DNA of 64,000 nt from Paraflavitalea pollutisoli. GTDB taxonomy: Bacteria; Bacteroidota; Bacteroidia; Chitinophagales; Chitinophagaceae. Under the pieces are notes generated by a model. The model was not told the DNA's origin. It ran no database searches and saw nothing but the letters and a program-made list of their open reading frames with translations. The DNA lies in the NCBI RefSeq assembly GCF_029360705.1, contig NZ_JARKMX010000001.1, positions 992,001-1,056,000 of the forward strand, written 5' to 3'. Shown one piece after another: positions 43,360 through 52,755 of this stretch. Positions within the stretch are counted from its first letter, which is position 1. Each line of letters starts with the position of its first letter. Made by a program: the position numbers and the translations under genes.

Positions 43360-45354
43360 ATGAAAACAATCTATAAATTAACAGTAGCAGCTTGCCTGAT
43401 CGCGGTATTTGGCCTGCCCTCCTGTAAGAAATTTATCAAAGAAGAATTGGTGACCACACTCACCCAGGATTACTATAAAACCGACCAGGGCCTGGAAGAT
43501 CTGGTTAAATCAGCCTATTCGGCCCTGCGTTGGAAATTCGAGAATGAGCAATCATACGCCATGTGGAATTTTGGGACCGATGAATTCCGGCTGGGCGATC
43601 AGTTCAACAACGAGCATTGGAATAAATACAACAACCTGCTTAACCCCAATGGCTCCGATGGATTTGTGAACGGTTTTTGGACCAACAATTATGCGGGCAT
43701 CAACCGTTGTAATATGGGTATTGAAATGATTGGGGCTTTCAACGATGTGAACTCCCGACTGCTGGGCACCGCTGCGCAGCGCAACCAGCGCATCGCAGAA
43801 TTGATGGGCCTGCGGGCATTCTATTACTTCCAGCTGGTACAGCAGTTCGGTGCGATCCCATTGGTCAACAAATCGTCCGATACCCTGCGTTCCGATTTTC
43901 CCCGCACGCCGGTGGCAGCGATCTATGACCAGATCATCGGTGACCTGCGTAATGCCGGTCCGGTATTATCCTATGCCATCCCTTCCGAGCGCGGGCGTAT
44001 TTCAAAATCCGTAGCTTACCACTTCCTGGCCAAAGCCTACCTCACGCGGGCGAGTGCCGTGACGGAAAACAGGGGCAAGAAAGCAACCGATCTCGATAGT
44101 GCTATTGTGTATGGCGATTCGGTGATCAAGTCGGGTGTACATACGCTCGAGGCCAACTATGCCAACCTGTTCAGTGCCAGCTATGCCAATACAACACCTC
44201 CCAAGCCAGGCTTCGATGGTGCCTTGCCATTGGGCGATGCATCCAAGATTGCTGCCAACAACGCTAGCACGGAGGTCATCTTTGCTGCGCAGTATAGTAA
44301 CAGCCTGGCCCTGGCCGGTAATGGTAACCGGGTGCACTTGTATTTCGGTACGCAATACGATGCGGGTATTCCTATTCCCGGCATGATCCGTGATGCTTTC
44401 AACGGTCGTCCCTTCCGCCGTCTGCGGCCAACCGACTATACCATGGATATCTTTGACCGGGCCAATGATTCCCGCTTCTTCAAAAGCTTTCAAACGGCAT
44501 ACTATCGCAATGCGCCGACCAGTCATAGTAACTCTTCCGCCATCCCCGTATTCACGGCGGCCAATGCGCCTAGTCCTGACCTGGTGGGCAAAAAGGTGGT
44601 GGGCCTGGGTGATACTGCGGGATTGTTTGTCGTGAATCGGGCCGACAAGCCTTTGTTACCGGCAGATATTGGTAAGTTCCGCGCGAAGGTCTATGCGCGC
44701 TATAGAAGGGCCAGCCCGACTGATCCCATCACTTCCGACTTTTCGGACAACAAATACCTGACACTGATCAAATTTCTCGATGGCGTTCGCCTGACTGCCG
44801 ATCTGCAGGAGGAGCGGGGTATCCGAAATGGTACCTACGCCAGGGTGGCGGAGACTTACCTGATCGTCGCGGAGGCCTATGGCCGTAAAGGCGACTATGC
44901 CAAGGCACTGGAGTATGTAAACATTGTGCGCAGGCGTGCGGCCTATAAGGCTGGCGAGGTCAAGAACCCGCACAACTGGTTATTCTATGGCGGTTCAGAA
45001 TCGGACCTCAGCAGTACAGAAGCCGCTATGCTGGCCACAGAAACCTTGTTTACCACGAATGCCGCCAGTGAATTGTATCCGCCTACTGTTGCCTCGACCG
45101 AAAGCAGGTTCATTCATTTCATGCTCAACGAAAGGACCCGCGAGTTGTGTGGTGAGCTATATCGTTGGGAAGACCTGGTACGTGTAGAGGCGCTGTATGA
45201 TAGAACCAAACTGTACAATGCCGATGCGACCAACCTGTCGCCGTACCATAAGTTGCGGCCAATTCCTTTACCGCAGATCATAGCGCTGAGGGTAAACGGA
45301 CAGCCGTTGAGTGATAATGAAGTGGCAGCGTATCAGAACCCTGGCTATCAATAA
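43360..45354 (+). CDS. SusD/RagB-family glycan-binding lipoprotein
   Basis: A 664-residue protein with a lipoprotein signal (LIAVFGLPSCKKF, cysteine at residue 22). SusD TPR region (LMGLRAFYYFQLVQQFGAIPLV, RVAETYLIVAEAYGRKGDYAKALEYVNIVRRRAAY) and the C-terminal FMLNERTRELCGELYRWEDLVR block typical of the family. It binds glycan at the surface and forms the lid of the SusC transporter encoded 33 bases upstream. Longer than the usual 500-600 residues, with the extra length in the ligand-binding half. Confidence 0.94.
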   Translation: MKTIYKLTVAACLIAVFGLPSCKKFIKEELVTTLTQDYYKTDQGLEDLVKSAYSALRWKFENEQSYAMWNFGTDEFRLGDQFNNEHWNKYNNLLNPNGSDGFVNGFWTNNYAGINRCNMGIEMIGAFNDVNSRLLGTAAQRNQRIAELMGLRAFYYFQLVQQFGAIPLVNKSSDTLRSDFPRTPVAAIYDQIIGDLRNAGPVLSYAIPSERGRISKSVAYHFLAKAYLTRASAVTENRGKKATDLDSAIVYGDSVIKSGVHTLEANYANLFSASYANTTPPKPGFDGALPLGDASKIAANNASTEVIFAAQYSNSLALAGNGNRVHLYFGTQYDAGIPIPGMIRDAFNGRPFRRLRPTDYTMDIFDRANDSRFFKSFQTAYYRNAPTSHSNSSAIPVFTAANAPSPDLVGKKVVGLGDTAGLFVVNRADKPLLPADIGKFRAKVYARYRRASPTDPITSDFSDNKYLTLIKFLDGVRLTADLQEERGIRNGTYARVAETYLIVAEAYGRKGDYAKALEYVNIVRRRAAYKAGEVKNPHNWLFYGGSESDLSSTEAAMLATETLFTTNAASELYPPTVASTESRFIHFMLNERTRELCGELYRWEDLVRVEALYDRTKLYNADATNLSPYHKLRPIPLPQIIALRVNGQPLSDNEVAAYQNPGYQ

Positions 45355-45389
45355 TGTCAAGCAGTCTTAGTTAGTAGAATAGCAAGCAC

Positions 45390-45420
45390 GGACGTGTCAA
45401 TTTTTATTGACCGTCCTTTT
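45390..45420 (+). terminator. Hairpin with T-tract between susCD and the enzyme genes
   Basis: GGACGTGTCAA (45390-45400) pairs with TTGACCGTCC (45407-45416), one bulged T, followed by TTTTCTTTT. It lies 36 bases after the SusD stop and before the GH105 gene; it probably reduces read-through so that the transporter is made in excess of the enzymes. Confidence 0.75.
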
Positions 45421-45471
45421 CTTTTACTGATCGCGTATCTTGTAAACAATCGAAACTATTTATTTGACCAT

Positions 45472-46821
45472 ATGATGACACGTTCGATGAAACCCGTGCT
45501 GTTTGCTGCCCTGTCTGCAACAGCTTTTCCAGCCCTGGCACAAAAGGCCAATGATGTGACGGCACCCCTCCATGCCCTCAAGGTAGATTATCCCGTACCC
45601 TACGATCCGCCGTCTACCGCTACTGTAAAGCAGGTACTCGACCGGATATACCATTACCTCGATGGAGCAACGCCGGCCAGCTTTATCCATAAAGGGAGCG
45701 GTGCAGACTTGACAGACCTGAAGTTAGCAGATACTACCGTGATCTTTAAACCCGGCGATTTCCGGTTAACGAGCTACGAATGGGGAATAACCTATGCAGG
45801 CATGCTGCAGGTGGCGGCTGCAACGGGTGATAAGCAATATGCTGACTATGCAACCAAACGCATGCAGCTGCTGGCCGATGCCTATCCTATATTTAAACCC
45901 ATGCTGCAGCAATACCATAACCGCGGTAACCCATTGCGGTCGGTCATAGAGCCCCATGCGCTCGATGATGCCGGTGCCATGTGTGCGGCCATGATCAAGT
46001 CGGAGCGAACCGGACAGGTGAAAAACCTTCGTCCGCTGATCGATAATTTTATTCAATACATCTCCACCAAAGAGTTCAGGTTGCCGGATGGTACGCTGGC
46101 GCGCAACCGCCCGCATCCCAACACGATTTGGCTCGATGACCTTTTTATGAGTGTACCGGCTTTGGCCCAGATGGGTAAGCTGACCGGCGACCGCAAATAC
46201 TTCGACGATGCGGTGAAGCAGGTCGTGCAGTTTTCCGAACGTATGTTCAACAAGCAAAAGAATGTGTATATGCATGGATGGGTGCAGGGCATGAAAGACC
46301 ACCCTCAATTTCATTGGGCACGTGCCAACGGTTGGGCTATCCTGACCAAAGTGGAGTTACTCGATGTATTGCCCGAAAACCATCCCGGTCGTGCCAAAAT
46401 ACTGGAGTTGTTACGCCTGCATGCACAGGGGCTAGCTGGGTATCAATCAGGTTCGGGATTCTGGCACCAACTACTCGATCGCAACGATTCTTACCTGGAA
46501 ACTTCTGCCACGGCGATCTACGCTTATTGTATAGCGCGGGCCATCAGGAAGGGATGGCTCGATCCGGTGGCTTATGGCCCGATGGCGTTACTGGCCTGGA
46601 ATGCCGTATCAACCAAAGTGAATGACAAAGGGCAGGTAGAGGGTACCTGTGTGGGCACCGGCATGGGATTCGAACCGGCGTTTTATTATTACAGACCCGT
46701 CAATGTGTATGCAGCGCATGGGTACGGTCCGGTGTTGCTGGCGGGCGCTGCCATCTATGAGTTATTACAAGACAATAAATTCCGCATCAACGATAGTGCC
46801 TTGCAGTACTACGAGAAGTAA
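45472..46821 (+). CDS. GH105 unsaturated rhamnogalacturonyl hydrolase
   Basis: A 449-residue protein with signal peptide (MKPVLFAALSATAFPALAQ). The (alpha/alpha)6 fold of GH105 is marked by EWGITYAGMLQVAAATGD, HNRGNPLRS, PHALDDAGAMCAAM, the catalytic-aspartate region TIWLDDLFMSVPALAQMG (D222/D223), QFHWARANGWAILTKVELLD, GSGFWHQLLDRNDSYLETSATA. Family members remove the unsaturated uronate left at the non-reducing end by a lyase from rhamnogalacturonan oligosaccharides. The ATG at 45472 is used; 45475 or 45487 are alternatives. It begins the enzyme block, 17 bases before the CE12 gene. Confidence 0.9.
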   Translation: MMTRSMKPVLFAALSATAFPALAQKANDVTAPLHALKVDYPVPYDPPSTATVKQVLDRIYHYLDGATPASFIHKGSGADLTDLKLADTTVIFKPGDFRLTSYEWGITYAGMLQVAAATGDKQYADYATKRMQLLADAYPIFKPMLQQYHNRGNPLRSVIEPHALDDAGAMCAAMIKSERTGQVKNLRPLIDNFIQYISTKEFRLPDGTLARNRPHPNTIWLDDLFMSVPALAQMGKLTGDRKYFDDAVKQVVQFSERMFNKQKNVYMHGWVQGMKDHPQFHWARANGWAILTKVELLDVLPENHPGRAKILELLRLHAQGLAGYQSGSGFWHQLLDRNDSYLETSATAIYAYCIARAIRKGWLDPVAYGPMALLAWNAVSTKVNDKGQVEGTCVGTGMGFEPAFYYYRPVNVYAAHGYGPVLLAGAAIYELLQDNKFRINDSALQYYEK

Positions 46822-46838
46822 GATAGTTTTGAGATCGT

Positions 46839-48161
46839 ATGAAACACCTTTACCTGTTACTGACTCTATGCCTACCCGCCTTGTTGCAGGCTCAAACCAA
46901 TACCTGGCGATTTGACCTCGGCAGTGGAAAACTGACCGAGGGATACAAGCCGGTAACTGCTACTACTTTTTACAATGATCAAACTGGTTACGGCTTCGAG
47001 CCCGGAGCCGTGTTACGGGCAGTAGACCGTGGGGGCAAAGACCCGCTGAAAAGTGATTTCATCACGGGGCAGCTGCCCTTCTTTTTCTCGGTGAAGTTGC
47101 CGGAAGGCAACTACCATGTCACGGTTATCCTCGGCGATGCCGACAGCGCCAGTGTGGCCGCCATCCGCGTCGAGAATCGCCGTATGATGGTGCAACAGGT
47201 AAAAACCAAACGCAAACAATTTGCCACCGTACACTTTACCGTGCACGTACGCGATTCCCTGATCCACGGTACCGAGCGGCAGGTGCGGTTGAAGCCCCGG
47301 GAAGGCAGCTACCTGCATTGGGATAATAAGTTGACCATTGAATTCAACGATGCGGCACCGAAGGTGTGCGCCATCGAGATCGCCCCTGCCATGGATGTGA
47401 CGACGGTGTTTTTGGCCGGCAACTCCACCGTCGTGGACCAGACCGGCGAACCCTTTGCCTCCTGGGGGCAAATGATCCCCGCTTTTTTTCAGCCAGGTAA
47501 GATAGCTATTGCCAACTATGCCGAATCGGGTGAAGCACTCACCAGCTTCCGGTCTGCCCACCGGCTCGACAAAATACTGGCCCTGATGAAGCAGGGGGAT
47601 TATCTCTTCATCGAGTTTGGGCACAATGACCAAAAACAGAAAGGCGAGGGCATCGGTGCTTTCACTTCTTATGCCGCCGACCTGAAGTATTATATCAGCG
47701 AAACGCGTAAAAGAGGCGGTATTCCCGTGCTGGTCACTTCCATGCACCGAAGAAGTTTCGATAGCACCGGTAAGATCGTCAATACGCTGGGAGACTATCC
47801 GGCGGCTGTGCGCAAAACGGCCGTCGAAGAGCGGGTAGCCATGATTGACCTCAACAACATGAGCAAAACCCTGTACGAAGCCTGGGGACCGGATAAAAGC
47901 CAACTGGCTTTTGTGATCTATCCCGCCAATACATTTCCGGGGCAGGAGAAAGCGTTAAAAGACAATACCCACTTCAATACCTACGGCGCTTATGAGATCG
48001 CCCGTTGCATCGTAGAAGGCATCAAAAAGAACAAGTTGGCCCTTATGTACTTCCTGAAGAAAGACATTCCTGCTTTCGATCCGGCCAAACCGGATGAGGT
48101 GAAGGCGTGGCACTGGCCCTTGAGTCCGAGACTGAATATCACCAAGCCCGATGGCAATTAG
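46839..48161 (+). CDS. Rhamnogalacturonan acetylesterase (CE12, SGNH fold)
   Basis: A 440-residue protein: signal peptide (MKHLYLLLTLCLPALLQAQ), an N-terminal beta-sandwich (WRFDLGSGKLTEGYKPV to about residue 180), then an SGNH hydrolase domain with AGNSTVVDQ (nucleophile S196), the FGHNDQ block (G261-D264) and KDNTHFNTYGA (D375, H378). CE12 members remove acetyl groups from galacturonate in rhamnogalacturonan, exposing the backbone to GH28 and GH106. It lies 17 bases after the GH105 gene; 218 bases follow before the next gene. Confidence 0.9.
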   Translation: MKHLYLLLTLCLPALLQAQTNTWRFDLGSGKLTEGYKPVTATTFYNDQTGYGFEPGAVLRAVDRGGKDPLKSDFITGQLPFFFSVKLPEGNYHVTVILGDADSASVAAIRVENRRMMVQQVKTKRKQFATVHFTVHVRDSLIHGTERQVRLKPREGSYLHWDNKLTIEFNDAAPKVCAIEIAPAMDVTTVFLAGNSTVVDQTGEPFASWGQMIPAFFQPGKIAIANYAESGEALTSFRSAHRLDKILALMKQGDYLFIEFGHNDQKQKGEGIGAFTSYAADLKYYISETRKRGGIPVLVTSMHRRSFDSTGKIVNTLGDYPAAVRKTAVEERVAMIDLNNMSKTLYEAWGPDKSQLAFVIYPANTFPGQEKALKDNTHFNTYGAYEIARCIVEGIKKNKLALMYFLKKDIPAFDPAKPDEVKAWHWPLSPRLNITKPDGN

Positions 48162-48196
48162 ATTTCCATTAAAGAAGGAAGATCAGTTATTTTAAC

Positions 48197-48238
48197 AGGA
48201 CAGCGCAGGATGATGGAACAGCCTGCGCATCCTATTTT
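48197..48238 (+). terminator. Hairpin after the acetylesterase gene
   Basis: GCGCAGG (48203-48209) pairs with CCTGCGC (48222-48228), extended by AGGA/TCCT (48197-48200, 48230-48233), followed by ATTTTA. Possible terminator or processing site; the 218-base gap may hold a second promoter for the next genes. Confidence 0.4.
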
Positions 48239-48379
48239 ACAGACGCGCTTGTACTAAAAAATAGATTGCTGTATGAATACATTACTTCCGGGCTTATTGC
48301 CAGATGGGCGGCCGCTCTCTAGCCTTTCCTCCACGCCAATATTGATACACCCCTTCGTCCGGAAATAACCTGCTGCTCC

Positions 48380-51247
48380 ATGAAACGTACTTCCCTGTTT
48401 ACCTGCTTGTTTTTTGCTATTGGTACTTCTTATGCACAGCCTACCTGGCCGGCCGTAACGGCCACCACGAAACCGTGGACACGCTGGTGGTGGCAGGGCA
48501 GTGCTGTCAATAAAACTGACCTGAGTGCGTTGATCAAGGAGTATCATCGCGTTGGTCTCGGCGGACTTGAAGTGACGCCCATTTATGGAGTGCGTGGCGC
48601 CGAACAGCAATTCATCCCCTTCCTGTCGACCCAATGGGTATCGATGCTGGAGCACACGTTGCAGGAAGCGGGAAAACTACAAATGGGCATCGACCTGGCC
48701 ACCGGTACCGGCTGGCCCTTTGGTGGTCCCTGGGTGACGCCCACCGATGCCTGCAAGAATATCAGCCTAAAAACCTGGACACTCAAAGGCGGTGAGCAGC
48801 TGGGCGAGAAGATCAGCTTTACCCAACAGCCACTCGTGCGTACGGTCAGCGGCAAGCCCATCGATATTAAAACGCTGAGTTATCCCATTGCCACGAATAA
48901 GAATTTACAGGAATATGCCTTCGACCAGGTACGGTTTGAAAAGGAATTGCGGGTCACCCTGTTGATGGCGTATGACGACAAAGGCAATCAACAGGATATC
49001 ACTGCCAAAGTAACTGCTGATGGTACGCTCAATTGGACGGCGCCCACCGGCAACTGGACCCTGTACGGACTCTTTCAGGGATGGCATGGCAAACTGGTGG
49101 AGCGCGCTGCTCCCGGTGGAGAGGGCGATGTGATCGACCATTTCAACCTGCCCGCCTTGCAACATTACCTGCAGCGGTTTGACAAAGCCTTTGCCGACAG
49201 GAATGTAAAAAATATACGCTCTTACTTCAACGATTCCTACGAGGTAGATGATGCCCGCGGGCAGGCCAACTGGACACCCGATCTGCTGAAGGAGTTTCAG
49301 CAACGGCGTGGGTATGATCTCCGCAAAGAGTTACCTGCGCTATACGGAAAAGACAACGCCGATAAGAATGCGCGTGTGCTGAGCGACTATCGCCAAACGA
49401 TCTCCGAGCTGCTGTTGGAGAAATTCACCACGCCCTGGCATAGCTGGGCCAAAGGTAAAGGAGCGCTGATCCGCAATCAGTCGCACGGATCGCCGGCCAA
49501 TATTCTTGACCTGTATGGCGCCATCGATATTCCTGAAACAGAAGGTACGGATGTACTTCGTTTTAAGTTTGCTACTTCTACTGCCCACGTGCTCGGCAAA
49601 CCATTGGCATCCGCTGAAGCGGCTACCTGGCTAAACGAACATTTTATATCCACGTTGGGTGACGTAAAAGTGGCGCTCGATAAATACTTCATAGGGGGTG
49701 TCAACCATATCTTTTACCACGGCACCAACTATTCGCCCAACAATGATCCCTGGCCGGGTTGGTTGTTTTATGCAGCCGTGCATTTTCATCCCAATAACCC
49801 GTTCTGGAAAGATTTTCCTACGCTCAACCAATACGTAACGCGGGTGCAGTCATTCCTGCAGGCCGGCAAGCCCGATAACGATGTGTTATTGTATTTCCCC
49901 ATCTATGATCGCTTTGCGCAACCCGGACGCGATCTGCTGCACCACTTCGATGGCATGGAAGGATTTGACCACACCGATTTCAAAGAGACGGCTGCCTGGA
50001 TGCTGCAAAAGGGATATACCTGGGACCTGTTCTCCGATAAACAACTGGGGCAGGTCAAATACATCGGGCAAAACCTGATTGCTAGTGGCAATAGCTACAA
50101 GACCATCATGGTACCAGCCATACAATACTTACCGTTGGAAACCTTGCAAAAGCTGGTAGCCCTGGCGCAGCAGGGAGCCACGATCCTGGTACACAAAAGC
50201 CTGCCCACGGATGTGCCGGGGCTTACCAATCTGGCTAAACGCCAGGCAGATGCCAAAGCGATCTGGTCAGCCCTGACTTTTACGACCATAAACAGTGTAC
50301 AACAAGCGGCAGTAGGCAAAGGCAAGTTTGTGATAGCAGAAGACTGGCAAGCGCTGTTGTCATCAGCCCAGGTGCGCCGCGAGTCGATGACCGACAGCAG
50401 CCTGCAATGTATCCGCCGTGTCATCCCCGGGGGGAAATATTATTTCATTACGAACACCGGTAATAAGCCCATCAACGATTGGGTGTCGATTGCTACGACA
50501 GCCAATACGGTACATGTATTCGATCCGATGCAGGGGCGACAGGGGATTGGCGCGCTTCGGCAGGAAAAGGGTGAAACGCAGGTGTGGGTGCAATTAAATC
50601 CCGGCGAAAGCTGCCTTTTGCAAACCAATCCACCGGCTGGCGGAAAGGAGCGATTCCCCTTTTATTATGCATCCGGCAACGCTATTAATATAGAAGGTAC
50701 CTGGAAGGTTTCCTTTCTAAAAGGAGGCCCTGTATTACCGGCGCCAACGACTACTACGCAACTAAACTCCTGGACCGGATGGGCTGGCGATGAGTTGAAA
50801 AAGTTTTCCGGAACGGCTTCTTATGCCATCAGTTTTCCCAAACCTGCCGACAAGGCGGAAGATTTCCTGCTCGACCTGGGTGTGGTGCAGGAGTCGGCCG
50901 AGGTGATCCTGAATGGCAAGCGCCTGGCCACGCTCATCGGTCCGGTATTCCAGGTGGTGGTGCCGGCTTCAGCATTGAAGGCCACCAACCAGTTGGAGAT
51001 CCTCGTTACCAATGGAATGGCCAACCGCATTGCGGCTATGGACAAAGCAGGTGAACACTGGAAGAAATTTTACAATACCAATTTCCCGTCCAGGTTGGCA
51101 GACAATCGTGGCGCCGATGGCCTGTTCACGGCAAAGCATTGGGAGCCGCGGGCATCGGGGTTGACAACAGGAGTTACGATTACGCCAATTGCCCTGTTAA
51201 GTAAAGTGCGGATTAAACAGCCCGACCAGTCGCGGATTATACAATAA
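48380..51247 (+). CDS. GH106 alpha-L-rhamnosidase
   Basis: A 955-residue protein with signal peptide (FFAIGTSYAQ). The GH106 start is clear (TKPWTRWWWQGSAVNKTDLS, GLGGLEVTPIYGVRG, MGIDLATGTGWPFGGPWVT), with a long (beta/alpha)8 region including FNDSYEVDDARGQANWTPDLL, RNQSHGSP and GGVNHIFYHGTNYSP. The C-terminal beta-sandwich (LDLGVVQESAEVILNGKRL) resembles GH2-type jelly-rolls. GH106 enzymes release terminal alpha-L-rhamnose from rhamnogalacturonan oligosaccharides, feeding the rha operon of this window. Confidence 0.9.
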   Translation: MKRTSLFTCLFFAIGTSYAQPTWPAVTATTKPWTRWWWQGSAVNKTDLSALIKEYHRVGLGGLEVTPIYGVRGAEQQFIPFLSTQWVSMLEHTLQEAGKLQMGIDLATGTGWPFGGPWVTPTDACKNISLKTWTLKGGEQLGEKISFTQQPLVRTVSGKPIDIKTLSYPIATNKNLQEYAFDQVRFEKELRVTLLMAYDDKGNQQDITAKVTADGTLNWTAPTGNWTLYGLFQGWHGKLVERAAPGGEGDVIDHFNLPALQHYLQRFDKAFADRNVKNIRSYFNDSYEVDDARGQANWTPDLLKEFQQRRGYDLRKELPALYGKDNADKNARVLSDYRQTISELLLEKFTTPWHSWAKGKGALIRNQSHGSPANILDLYGAIDIPETEGTDVLRFKFATSTAHVLGKPLASAEAATWLNEHFISTLGDVKVALDKYFIGGVNHIFYHGTNYSPNNDPWPGWLFYAAVHFHPNNPFWKDFPTLNQYVTRVQSFLQAGKPDNDVLLYFPIYDRFAQPGRDLLHHFDGMEGFDHTDFKETAAWMLQKGYTWDLFSDKQLGQVKYIGQNLIASGNSYKTIMVPAIQYLPLETLQKLVALAQQGATILVHKSLPTDVPGLTNLAKRQADAKAIWSALTFTTINSVQQAAVGKGKFVIAEDWQALLSSAQVRRESMTDSSLQCIRRVIPGGKYYFITNTGNKPINDWVSIATTANTVHVFDPMQGRQGIGALRQEKGETQVWVQLNPGESCLLQTNPPAGGKERFPFYYASGNAINIEGTWKVSFLKGGPVLPAPTTTTQLNSWTGWAGDELKKFSGTASYAISFPKPADKAEDFLLDLGVVQESAEVILNGKRLATLIGPVFQVVVPASALKATNQLEILVTNGMANRIAAMDKAGEHWKKFYNTNFPSRLADNRGADGLFTAKHWEPRASGLTTGVTITPIALLSKVRIKQPDQSRIIQ

Positions 51248-51289
51248 GCCTTAATATTGGGTTCATTCTTAACCCGAAAATGTAACTAT

Positions 51290-51724
51290 ATGCGCATCAA
51301 ATTGCTGAGCCTGCTCGTACTGGTAAACCTGATCACCATGACGGTACTTGCCCAATCAAAAGACGAAACGGCAGTAGCTGCTGCTGTTGAAACCTTACGC
51401 AAAGCCATGGTCGATGGCGACCGTACGGCGCTGGAAAACATCGCTGCTGCACAACTGACCTATGGCCATTCCAGTGGTAAGCTGGAAGACAAAGCCGCTT
51501 TTGTAGAAGCCATTGCGAGTGGTAAGTCTGACTTTGTGACCATCGACCTCACCGAGCAAACCATTGCGGTAAGTGGAGACGTGGCCATTGTACGGCATAA
51601 GCTGGCAGCAGATACCAATGATGGTGGCAAACCCGGAAAAGTAAACCTCGCTATTATGACGGTATGGAAGAAAACCGGAAAAGAGTGGAAGCTGCTGGCA
51701 CGTCAGGCAGTAAAAGTTGTTTAA
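51290..51724 (+). CDS. Secreted NTF2-like (DUF4440/SnoaL-type) protein
   Basis: A 144-residue protein with signal peptide (MRIKLLSLLVLVNLITMTVLAQ) and a cone-shaped NTF2-like fold: AVAAAVETLRKAMVDGDRTALENIAA, LTYGHSSGKLEDKAAFVEAI, VSGDVAIVRHKLAAD, AIMTVWKKTGKEWKLLARQAVKV. No catalytic set is identifiable. It sits tightly between GH106 and the GH43-like gene (42 and 9 bases), so it is a PUL member, possibly a small binding or accessory enzyme. The ATG at 51290 is chosen for its signal peptide. Confidence 0.8.
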   Translation: MRIKLLSLLVLVNLITMTVLAQSKDETAVAAAVETLRKAMVDGDRTALENIAAAQLTYGHSSGKLEDKAAFVEAIASGKSDFVTIDLTEQTIAVSGDVAIVRHKLAADTNDGGKPGKVNLAIMTVWKKTGKEWKLLARQAVKVV

Positions 51725-51733
51725 TAATCGACT

Positions 51734-52732
51734 ATGAGAACATTCAGCCTGCTCCTTGCGGTACAGTTCATTTGTTGGATGGCGATGGCACAACAACCCG
51801 CCCCCAAACCGCTTTACCGTGATCCCATCTATGATGGCGCGGCAGACCCGGTGGTGATCTGGAATCCGGCCGTTAAGAAATGGTGGATGTTCTATACCAA
51901 CCGACGCGCGAACCTGCCCGATTCTACCGGCGTGGAATGGGTGCATGGTACGCGCATCGGTATTGCCGAATCGAAGGATGGCCTGCACTGGCAATACAAA
52001 GACACGGCAAACATCAATTACCGGCCCGATGCAGGATACACCTTCTGGGCTCCCGATATCATTGAACACAGCGGTACCTATCACATGTACCTCACGTATG
52101 TTCCCGGCATCTTCCGCGACTGGAACCATCCCCGCCACATTGTACACCTTACCAGCAAAGACCTGGTCAATTGGACCTATCAGTCTCAATTGCAGCTGGT
52201 CAACGACAAAGTGATTGATGCGGCGGTATTCCGGTTGCCCGATGGCAACTGGCGTATGTGGTACAACAACGAGCGTGATGGGAAGTCGCTTTGGTATGCC
52301 GACAGCAAAGATCTATACCACTGGGAAGATAAGGGCAAGGCCATCGCTGCCCGTGGCGAAGGACCTAAAGTATTTGCCTGGAAAGGGCATTACTGGATGG
52401 TAGTGGATGTGTGGAAGGGCATGGATATCTATCGCTCCGACGACCTGTTGCAATGGACCAAACAGCCCCAGCGCATCCTCGAAGCGCCTGGCACGGGCAC
52501 CGACGACCAGGCCATCGGCGGCCACGCCGATGTAGTCGTCAACCACGATAAAGTGTACCTGTACTATTTCACCCATCCCGGCAGGCGGAAAGACAATCCG
52601 GCCAAACCTGGTACGGTGGAAGATAAACGCACCCTGATACAACTGGCTATACTGAAATACGACAACGGAACACTCACCTGCGATCGCAACAAGCTGGTGG
52701 CTGATCCTTTGCGGCCGGTCAGCAAGCCATAG
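51734..52732 (+). CDS. GH43-like five-bladed propeller glycosidase
   Basis: A 332-residue protein with signal peptide (MRTFSLLLAVQFICWMAMAQ). The catalytic triad of the GH43/GH62-like clan fits D38 (GAADPVVIW), D162 (VIDAAVFR) and E209 (EGPKVFAWKGHYWMV), with WAPDIIEH and repeated SKDLxxW blade motifs. Likely an exo-acting arabinofuranosidase, xylosidase or galactosidase working on side chains; it could also belong to a nearby clan-F family. It follows the NTF2-like gene by 9 bases. Confidence 0.75.
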   Translation: MRTFSLLLAVQFICWMAMAQQPAPKPLYRDPIYDGAADPVVIWNPAVKKWWMFYTNRRANLPDSTGVEWVHGTRIGIAESKDGLHWQYKDTANINYRPDAGYTFWAPDIIEHSGTYHMYLTYVPGIFRDWNHPRHIVHLTSKDLVNWTYQSQLQLVNDKVIDAAVFRLPDGNWRMWYNNERDGKSLWYADSKDLYHWEDKGKAIAARGEGPKVFAWKGHYWMVVDVWKGMDIYRSDDLLQWTKQPQRILEAPGTGTDDQAIGGHADVVVNHDKVYLYYFTHPGRRKDNPAKPGTVEDKRTLIQLAILKYDNGTLTCDRNKLVADPLRPVSKP

Positions 52733-52755
52733 TACAGCACTTTATTGATACCGTT

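Noticed and set aside
45440-45466. Promoter (TTG and TTTATTTG) before the GH105 gene
   Set aside because: The spacing is about 16 bases, shorter than the usual Bacteroidota promoter, and it would place the transcript start at the ATG.
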